The translations under genes and the position numbers were made by a program. A stretch of DNA of 6,776 nucleotides from NCBI GenBank assembly GCA_900753685.1, contig CAAEAB010000224.1, positions 1 through 6,776 of the forward strand, in the 5' to 3' direction. Positions within the stretch are counted from its first letter, which is position 1; each line of letters begins with the position of its first letter. The notes below the pieces were generated by a model that worked only from the letters and a program-made list of their open reading frames with translations, made no database searches and was not told the DNA's origin. Positions 5,899 to 6,776 of the stretch are shown here, one piece after another. The DNA comes from Lachnospiraceae bacterium (GTDB lineage Bacteria; Bacillota; Clostridia; Lachnospirales; Lachnospiraceae).

Positions 5899-6776
5899 TT
5901 ATTCTCCATGTTCGGCTTGATATTTTTCTACCAACTGAATGATGTCCCGGTTATACCGTACCCAGTCCGTATCAAATTTTGCCAGGAAGGCATCCACGTC
6001 CTGTTCGATCAGCAGGGTCTGAATCTGAGCATCCACAGCCATTTCTGACGGATAGTAATGATCCTGATAGTCCGTCATTTTGCCTTCAGAAATATATTCC
6101 CGCATGCCATCCACCTCGGATGCCAGTTCAAATTCCTCATCCTTGCAAGGAACTGCATTCTGGTTATCCAGATAGGCCTGTACATTATCATGTTCCAATA
6201 AGAAATCCAGCACTTCATAAGCAGCTTCTACATTTTTACATTCTTTTGTCACACAGAACTGTAAATCCACACCGGAATTCAATACATTATCTTCTTTATT
6301 ATTGCTTCCCGGCATCACAAAGGAATCAATATTCATATCCGGATTTACCTGTTTAATCTGTGGAACGGCATAGCTTCCGATGGTATACATAGCCGACTGT
6401 CCATTGGCGAAAGCCGTACAGGCATCATTATAACCATAAGCGAACGGTCCGGCCTCGCCATACTGAAGAAGCTCCAGCATTTTTTCAGCCGTCTCTCTAT
6501 AAGCCTCAGTAAATGTCGCCTCTCCCAGATTGACCTGTTTACAGATATCCGCATCAGCCAAATCTACGGCCAGAGCGTTCCACGGCGCCAGACAGGTCCA
6601 TGTATCCTTAAATCCGAAATAGAACGGAAGGATACCTTCACTTTGGATTTCATCACAAAGGGCTATGAGCTCGTCCCATGTCTCCGGGATTTTCCATCCA
6701 TGCTCTTCAAACATATCCCTGTTATAAAGAATTCCGGCGGCATTTGCCACATAAGGAACGCCATATGTACCCTCTG
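5899..6776 (-). CDS. ABC transporter sugar-binding protein, partial (N-terminus outside window)
   Basis: This is the C-terminal 291 residues of a family 1 extracellular solute-binding protein (SBP_bac_1, CUT1 sugar class), which captures an oligosaccharide outside the membrane and delivers it to the two permeases encoded next. The reading frame stays open to the window edge, so the gene begins beyond 6776; a GTG at 6750 is an internal Val codon, not a start. Seen in the sequence: EGTYGVPYVANAAGILYN at the edge, followed by IPETWDEL and FANGQSAMYTIGSYAVPQI, all typical of the hinge and second lobe of CUT1 binding proteins. The C-terminal part is acidic and helical, ending KYQAEHGE. The missing part should carry a lipoprotein signal peptide and roughly the first 120-150 residues (family knowledge, not visible). 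The TAA stop lies 19 bases before the first permease. The ligand is inferred as an alpha-galactoside such as raffinose from the downstream enzymes; an alpha-1,6-glucoside is also possible. Confidence 0.92.
   Translation of the reverse strand, partial: EGTYGVPYVANAAGILYNRDMFEEHGWKIPETWDELIALCDEIQSEGILPFYFGFKDTWTCLAPWNALAVDLADADICKQVNLGEATFTEAYRETAEKMLELLQYGEAGPFAYGYNDACTAFANGQSAMYTIGSYAVPQIKQVNPDMNIDSFVMPGSNNKEDNVLNSGVDLQFCVTKECKNVEAAYEVLDFLLEHDNVQAYLDNQNAVPCKDEEFELASEVDGMREYISEGKMTDYQDHYYPSEMAVDAQIQTLLIEQDVDAFLAKFDTDWVRYNRDIIQLVEKYQAEHGE

Noticed and set aside
5979..6356. 125-residue plus-strand frame opposite the binding-protein gene
   Set aside because: The product is rich in His, Pro and Ser with no known motif, typical of an antisense shadow.

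Overview
The window is a stretch of a bacterial chromosome, most likely from a low-to-mid GC Firmicute of the Clostridia (a Lachnospiraceae-like gut organism is my best guess). The guess rests on strong AGGAGG-type ribosome binding sites before nearly every gene, tight polycistronic packing, a binding-protein-dependent CUT1 sugar transporter with no ATPase gene beside it, and a GH36 alpha-galactosidase of the Geobacillus AgaA type. No taxonomic marker gene is present, so this is inference. All real genes lie on the minus strand and are transcribed from high to low coordinates.

Layout in transcription order: (1) 6776-5899, the C-terminal part of an extracellular sugar-binding protein, cut by the window edge; (2) 5879-5004, a MalF/MsmF-like permease; (3) 5004-4168, a MalG/MsmG-like permease whose start codon shares one base with the preceding stop (TAATG); (4) 4151-1968, a GH36 alpha-galactosidase; (5) 1961-327, a GH13 oligo-1,6-glucosidase-type alpha-glucosidase; (6) 293-1, the N-terminal 97 codons of galactokinase (galK), cut by the other edge. 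Gaps between genes run from a 1-base overlap to 33 bases, so this is almost certainly one operon. There is no non-coding stretch over 300 bases, and I see no RNA gene, mobile element, CRISPR array or terminator. The promoter and any regulator must lie above position 6776.

Together the genes describe uptake and use of alpha-galactosides (raffinose, melibiose, stachyose) and probably other alpha-1,6-linked oligosaccharides. The lipoprotein-type binding protein and two permeases import the sugar. The cytoplasmic alpha-galactosidase removes galactose, the GH13 enzyme removes alpha-1,6-linked glucose, and galactokinase feeds galactose into the Leloir pathway. The set resembles the msm/raf systems of streptococci. 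Differences within the window are that no sucrose phosphorylase (gtfA) or ATPase (msmK) gene is visible and that galK is attached at the end.

Nothing here is clearly a new biological system. The points worth a second look are the pairing of two alpha-1,6-specific hydrolases with one transporter, the missing ATPase and sucrose-processing genes, and start-site choices where the longest open frame is probably not the true gene.
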